Program-made: the position numbers and the translations under genes
In this document: positions 60,702 through 64,000 of the stretch, one piece after another
How positions within the stretch are numbered: position 1 is the first letter of the stretch
Layout of the letters: each line of letters begins with the position of its first letter
Assembly: GCA_021775995.1 (NCBI GenBank)
Contig: JAJFGS010000013.1
Location: 434,001 to 498,000 of the forward strand
Reading direction: 5' to 3'
DNA: 64,000 nucleotides
Source of the DNA: Alphaproteobacteria bacterium
GTDB lineage: Bacteria > Pseudomonadota > Alphaproteobacteria > Micavibrionales > Micavibrionaceae
The notes under the pieces: model-generated
Databases searched by the model: none
Told to the model about the DNA's origin: nothing
The model's input: only the letters and a program-made list of their open reading frames with translations

Positions 60702-61589
60702 TCAAATAGAGCTTATAATTTTTTTCATCTCTTTAGGGTAGTTACTAATGATTGCATAAAGGGAGTCTAGCAAATCTGCCTCTTTAAGCGCCTTAAGCTT
60801 AGCAAACAACGTTTTGTTTTCTTCTGGTAGCGGTTCAGGGTTTCCTGCCCACCACCATGTTAAAATCTGGGCATCAGGAAATACAGATTTGATCATTTTG
60901 ATATTATCGACGGTTAAATCAGATTCCTCGATGTTGATAGACCATGGGTTTATTTTTTTAACCGCCTCGCTGTTTAAAAGACTTTCAGTGAGGGGGGTAA
61001 AATAGGCATCGCTTTCGGGCATCCAATCATACATTTTGGCTCCTGGCGTGGATGAGGGCTCCACTAGAAGAGAAAGCCTATAACCACAATTCAACTGCCT
61101 GCAGGTTAAAAGCTCAAAATAATTAAAAGATGAAATCATAATTTGATCTCGGGTTATTTTACCTTCTTCTACAGCTTTATCGCATTGTTCAATAACAAAC
61201 TCTGCCGTGCCATGATTTTTTAGTTCAACATTGATTTGGGCGTCAGGATAAGAAGATATAATCTCTATAAATTCAGAAAATAAGGGGAATGATACGTTAT
61301 TATGCGTTTTTAAAGATAAAATATCTTCTATAGGCATTTCATTTAAGTGACGATCTGCAAGAATTTCTACGCTTTTTTTGTCAAGATGGTCTGCAACCAT
61401 ATAGCGTGTGCTATCTCCAGAAAAGAAAACATCATGGACAACAAAAATGTTTTTATCAGCAGAAATAGCAACATCCATTTCCAGCCCATCTGCGTAGCTT
61501 AAAGCATGCAGAAAAGCAGGAGGAGTATTTTGGTATTCTTCTGTTTTGTTGTCGTCACAACGACCACGGTGCCCCAATACTCTAATCAT
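60702..61589 (-). CDS. Divergent glycerophosphodiester phosphodiesterase-like protein
   Basis: A 295-residue GDPD-fold protein. RVLGHRGRCDDNKTEEYQNT holds the catalytic His-Arg, LEMDVAISADKNIFVVHDV the acidic pair and second histidine. The C-terminal AQILTWWWAGNPEP aligns with the usual VxxWTVN. Several core positions differ from standard GDPDs (NTPPAFLHAL in place of ENTLxAF), so the substrate may differ. It lies 12 bp downstream of a canonical GDPD gene. No signal peptide. Confidence 0.75.
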   Translation of the reverse strand: MIRVLGHRGRCDDNKTEEYQNTPPAFLHALSYADGLEMDVAISADKNIFVVHDVFFSGDSTRYMVADHLDKKSVEILADRHLNEMPIEDILSLKTHNNVSFPLFSEFIEIISSYPDAQINVELKNHGTAEFVIEQCDKAVEEGKITRDQIMISSFNYFELLTCRQLNCGYRLSLLVEPSSTPGAKMYDWMPESDAYFTPLTESLLNSEAVKKINPWSINIEESDLTVDNIKMIKSVFPDAQILTWWWAGNPEPLPEENKTLFAKLKALKEADLLDSLYAIISNYPKEMKKIISSI

Positions 61590-61601
61590 AGTTCATTTTC
61601 T

Positions 61602-62363
61602 CTAATGTATGGTTAGTAAATTCTCAATAATTATATCAGGTTCATCAGAAAACATCGACGGCACGCCCCAGCTTTGGTATTTACGCGCTTCTATTGGATC
61701 GTTGACCGTATAAATAAGAGGGCTATAACCCAGCTCTTTAACTTCATCAACCACATCACGGCTGGCGATTTGAGTGTCTAAATTAATTGTCTTCACATCA
61801 AGATAATCCGCAATATTTTTCCATTCAGGATTCATTTCGTTGGTTTGTGGCTCTGCCGCCAGAAGAAGTCCGCGCGCCCAATCTGGAGCCATATGTTGTG
61901 CGGTCTCTAAACTGACAGGATCAAAAGAAGAAATAAGAAGGCGGGTATGGTCGTCCCAATATTGTGAAAGAATATCCAAAGCAGCCTCAGCAGTCTCTTT
62001 TTCACGTCCATGACAAGGAACAATTTTAAGATTGAGCCCAAGGTTACGCTCAATAAGAACATCAACGGCTTCCTCAAGCGTGGGGATTTTAATGCCTGTA
62101 AAGCTTTCACCATACCAGCTACCAGCTTCAAACTGCCTGATCTCGTCATAAGTTTTTTCTGCCACGCGACCAGAACCATTGGTGGTGCGATCCAATTCAT
62201 CATCATGAAAGATAATAGGGACCTCGTCTTTGGTCAGTTTTACATCAAGCTCGACCCATTCAACCTCCATATCCGCAGCGGTATGAATACTTTCAAGGGT
62301 GTTTTCAGGGGCATAAGCGGCCGCCCCACGATGACCTATAACTTTTGGTAATTTTAAACTCAT
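61602..62363 (-). CDS. ugpQ: Glycerophosphodiester phosphodiesterase
   Basis: The 253-residue enzyme has all GDPD motifs: VIGHRGAAAYAPENTLESIH, VEWVELDVKLTKDEVPIIFH, DDELDRTTNGSGRVAEKTYD, IPTLEEAVDVLIERNLGLNL and YSPLIYTVNDPIEARKYQSW. It releases glycerol-3-phosphate from glycerophosphodiesters. No signal peptide is seen, so it is cytoplasmic like UgpQ. It is the first of two tandem GDPD genes and is divergent from the SET-domain gene with 80 bp between. Confidence 0.9.
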   Translation of the reverse strand: MSLKLPKVIGHRGAAAYAPENTLESIHTAADMEVEWVELDVKLTKDEVPIIFHDDELDRTTNGSGRVAEKTYDEIRQFEAGSWYGESFTGIKIPTLEEAVDVLIERNLGLNLKIVPCHGREKETAEAALDILSQYWDDHTRLLISSFDPVSLETAQHMAPDWARGLLLAAEPQTNEMNPEWKNIADYLDVKTINLDTQIASRDVVDEVKELGYSPLIYTVNDPIEARKYQSWGVPSMFSDEPDIIIENLLTIH

Positions 62364-62443
62364 AAAATAACTTACATTTTTATAGTGATTTTTTAACCAG
62401 AAACTGTCATAACACGAGCCTAATTAAACTTATAGAGGCAATA

Positions 62444-62896
62444 ATGAGTCATAACACAGTAATTAAGTATGAAGATTTCGCTCAACCAGAAGAGGCTAAG
62501 CTACCCAAGGTATATAGTCAATTGGGCGGCAAAATTGGCTGGCGTGAAACAGGCGATGGCAGAGGGCGCGGGGTTTTTGCTTTAGAAGATATTCCCGCAG
62601 GAACAATGATTGAAGCTGCGCCTGTTATTGTTGTGGCGGCATCGGCCATATCAGAAGATGGTGGCGCCCCTGACGGGTATCTATTGGACTGGGAGCCAGA
62701 AGAAGAGGGATTTGAGCATTGTATGCCGCTTGGTTATGTGATGCTTTATAATCATAGCCGTTATCCAACATTGCGGCTTGAAAATGATCATGAGGAATTG
62801 ACCATTACATCATTTGCCGCACGCGATATTAAAGCGGGTGAAGAACTGACATGGAATTATTCTTGTGAAATCTGGTTTGATGAAAGTAACGATTAA
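62444..62896 (+). CDS. SET-domain protein
   Basis: The 150-residue protein is essentially a bare SET domain: GDGRGRGVFALEDIPAGTMI, YLLDWEPEEEGFEHCMPLGY, YVMLYNHSRYPTLRLEND and the catalytic tyrosine region ITSFAARDIKAGEELTWNYS. SET proteins are lysine methyltransferases; the bacterial substrates are mostly unknown. The pre-SET and post-SET zinc cysteines are absent. A ribosome binding site (AGAGGC) precedes the ATG, and a terminator follows. Confidence 0.85.
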   Translation: MSHNTVIKYEDFAQPEEAKLPKVYSQLGGKIGWRETGDGRGRGVFALEDIPAGTMIEAAPVIVVAASAISEDGGAPDGYLLDWEPEEEGFEHCMPLGYVMLYNHSRYPTLRLENDHEELTITSFAARDIKAGEELTWNYSCEIWFDESND

Positions 62897-62907
62897 CATA
62901 ATGATAA

Positions 62908-62937
62908 AAAACCCGCCTGAATGAAGCGGGTTTTGTT
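62908..62937 (+). terminator. Rho-independent terminator after the SET-domain gene
   Basis: AAAACCCGC (62908-62916) pairs with GCGGGTTTT (62926-62934), loop CTGAATGAA. It can end the SET transcript; the A-run on the left could also serve the opposite strand after pnp. Confidence 0.8.
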
Positions 62938-62947
62938 TATTTATTTT

Positions 62948-62972
62948 CGCCATGCCCGCAAGCGGGAGGGCG
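62948..62972. repeat. GTCAT-type hairpin repeat near pnp
   Basis: CGCCATGCCCGC/GCGGGAGGGCG with loop AA. It is a variant of the CGTCATGCCCGC...GCGGGAGGACA units at 52391-52503. Confidence 0.6.
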
Positions 62973-63021
62973 AGACGTTTAAATAAGCCGTAGTGCGTTT
63001 ACGCACCTGAGGCTCTTTTAA

Positions 63022-64000
63022 TTAAGCAGCGTCTTCTTTACGCTCGCGTTTCTTCACTTCACGTTCTTCACCAGTTTCCTGATCAACACGCTTCATAGAA
63101 AGCTTAACCTTGCCGCGATCATCCATGCCAATGCAGAGAACCTTCACTTCATCACCTTCATTGATGATATCAGTGGTGTTGGCCACACGCTCATCAGCAA
63201 GCTCAGAAATGTGAACAAGACCGTCTTTGGCGCCCATGAAATTCACGAAAGCACCAAAATCAACACATTTCACAACTTTACCGTTGTAGATTTTGCCAAC
63301 TTCAGGCTCTTCAGTAATGCCCTTGATGATATTCATCGCTGCATCAATTGATTCTTGATTAACAGCAGATACTTTAATCATACCATCGTCATCAATATCA
63401 ACTTTAGCACCCGTTTCTTCAGTGATACCGCGAATAACTTTACCGCCAGTACCAATAACGTCACGAATTTTATCGACAGGGATTTGAATTGATTCAATTT
63501 GTGGTGCGAATGAAGATGTTTCTCCACGCGATTCCGAAATTGCCTTATTCATTTCACCAAGGATATGGATACGACCATCTTTAGCTTGCGCCAAAGCAAT
63601 CTTCATAATTTCTTCTGTAATAGAAGTAATCTTAATATCCATTTGAAGGGAGGTGATACCTTCTTCAGTACCTGCCACTTTAAAGTCCATGTCACCTAAA
63701 TGATCTTCATCACCCAAGATGTCAGAAAGAACAGCAAAATCATCATTCTCTTTGATTAAGCCCATGGCAATACCAGCCACTGGACGTTTCAACGGCACAC
63801 CCGCATCCATCATCGCTAACGATGATCCACAAACTGACGCCATAGAAGATGAACCGTTAGATTCAGTAATCTCTGACACGTTACGCATTGTGTAAGGGAA
63901 GTCTTCGGCATCTGGCAATAACGGATTAACCGCACGCCACGCCAATTTACCATGACCAATTTCACGACGCCCTGGAGGACCGACACGACCCGCTTCACCC
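63022..64000 (-). CDS. pnp: Polyribonucleotide nucleotidyltransferase, 3-prime part
   Basis: The gene runs off the right edge. The visible 325 residues start within the second RNase PH domain ([60 protein letters not shown]). A KH domain ([20 protein letters not shown]) and an S1 domain ([33 protein letters not shown]) follow. The tail after S1 is short and highly charged ([16 protein letters not shown]). PNPase degrades RNA 3-prime to 5-prime with phosphate. Confidence 0.96.
   Translation of the reverse strand, partial: GEAGRVGPPGRREIGHGKLAWRAVNPLLPDAEDFPYTMRNVSEITESNGSSSMASVCGSSLAMMDAGVPLKRPVAGIAMGLIKENDDFAVLSDILGDEDHLGDMDFKVAGTEEGITSLQMDIKITSITEEIMKIALAQAKDGRIHILGEMNKAISESRGETSSFAPQIESIQIPVDKIRDVIGTGGKVIRGITEETGAKVDIDDDGMIKVSAVNQESIDAAMNIIKGITEEPEVGKIYNGKVVKCVDFGAFVNFMGAKDGLVHISELADERVANTTDIINEGDEVKVLCIGMDDRGKVKLSMKRVDQETGEEREVKKRERKEDAA

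Overview
The window is a 64 kb piece of a low-GC (roughly 40 percent, judged by eye) alphaproteobacterial chromosome. The evidence is conserved alphaproteobacterial gene neighbourhoods (hisC-tyrA-DUF2125 next to plsC-YdcF-ftsX-ftsE; rodZ-like-ispG-prfA-prmC-DUF4167-clpB; etfB-etfA with a twin-helix protein; Rrf2 regulator-sufBCDS-sufT-sufA; fabA-fabB-fabI) and families largely restricted to that class (DUF2125, DUF1491, DUF4167). Amino-acid, quinone, isoprenoid, unsaturated fatty acid and Fe-S cluster genes are all present, so this is not a strongly reduced obligate endosymbiont. I cannot name the genus.

Layout. 1-5 kb: end of a parvulin-type isomerase, a MutT-like Nudix enzyme, a methyltransferase, then hisC-tyrA. 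4.3-8.9 kb (minus): envelope and division genes ending in ftsEX. 8.9-18.7 kb: zinc-ribbon protein, lysA with a tiny LptM-like lipoprotein, TlpA-like thioredoxin, pentapeptide-repeat protein, an orphan Flp pilin, etfAB, ubiG, lysC, RodZ-like protein. 18.7-28.8 kb: ispG, prfA, prmC, DUF4167, clpB, lipoproteins, an NlpC/P60 enzyme and an M17 aminopeptidase. 28.9-31.6 kb is accessory: tRNA-Ser(GCU), a TerD-family trio, and a DUF1778/GNAT toxin-antitoxin pair with palindromic operators lying on its promoter. 31.6-43 kb: gatBAC, ruvX, a cobD/cbiB-like gene, rpmB, an unusual tgt, a degenerate GGDEF protein, a PAS histidine kinase, a Fur-family regulator and DUF1491. 43.3-50.7 kb: the suf operon, interrupted by extra ORFs and repeat elements. 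50.9-55.8 kb: poorly known genes and dusA. 55.8-60 kb: fabA-fabB-fabI, with a foreign-looking LysE/HNH block between fabA and fabB. 60-64 kb: a HTH protein, two glycerophosphodiesterase-like genes, a SET-domain gene and the 3-prime part of pnp.

The most interesting structure is a set of small palindromic elements scattered through the window. At least five share one architecture: outer ends GTCAT/ATGAC, two hairpins of variable stem sequence, and inner ends near GGATCC/GATCC. A sixth locus carries a partial or composite version. One copy lies in frame inside dusA and adds about 41 residues to a conserved enzyme. A separate 392-bp element with 33-bp palindromic terminal inverted repeats carries a DUF559 nuclease-like gene that is fused in frame to sufD and has replaced its normal 5-prime end. 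Between fabA and fabB, a LysE exporter gene and an HNH-like gene are bracketed by intact fabA and a diverged remnant of a fabA 3-prime end, which looks like an integration or replacement scar. Two very small proteins with good ribosome binding sites (37 and 57 residues) and a G-rich dispersed repeat are further unexplained items.
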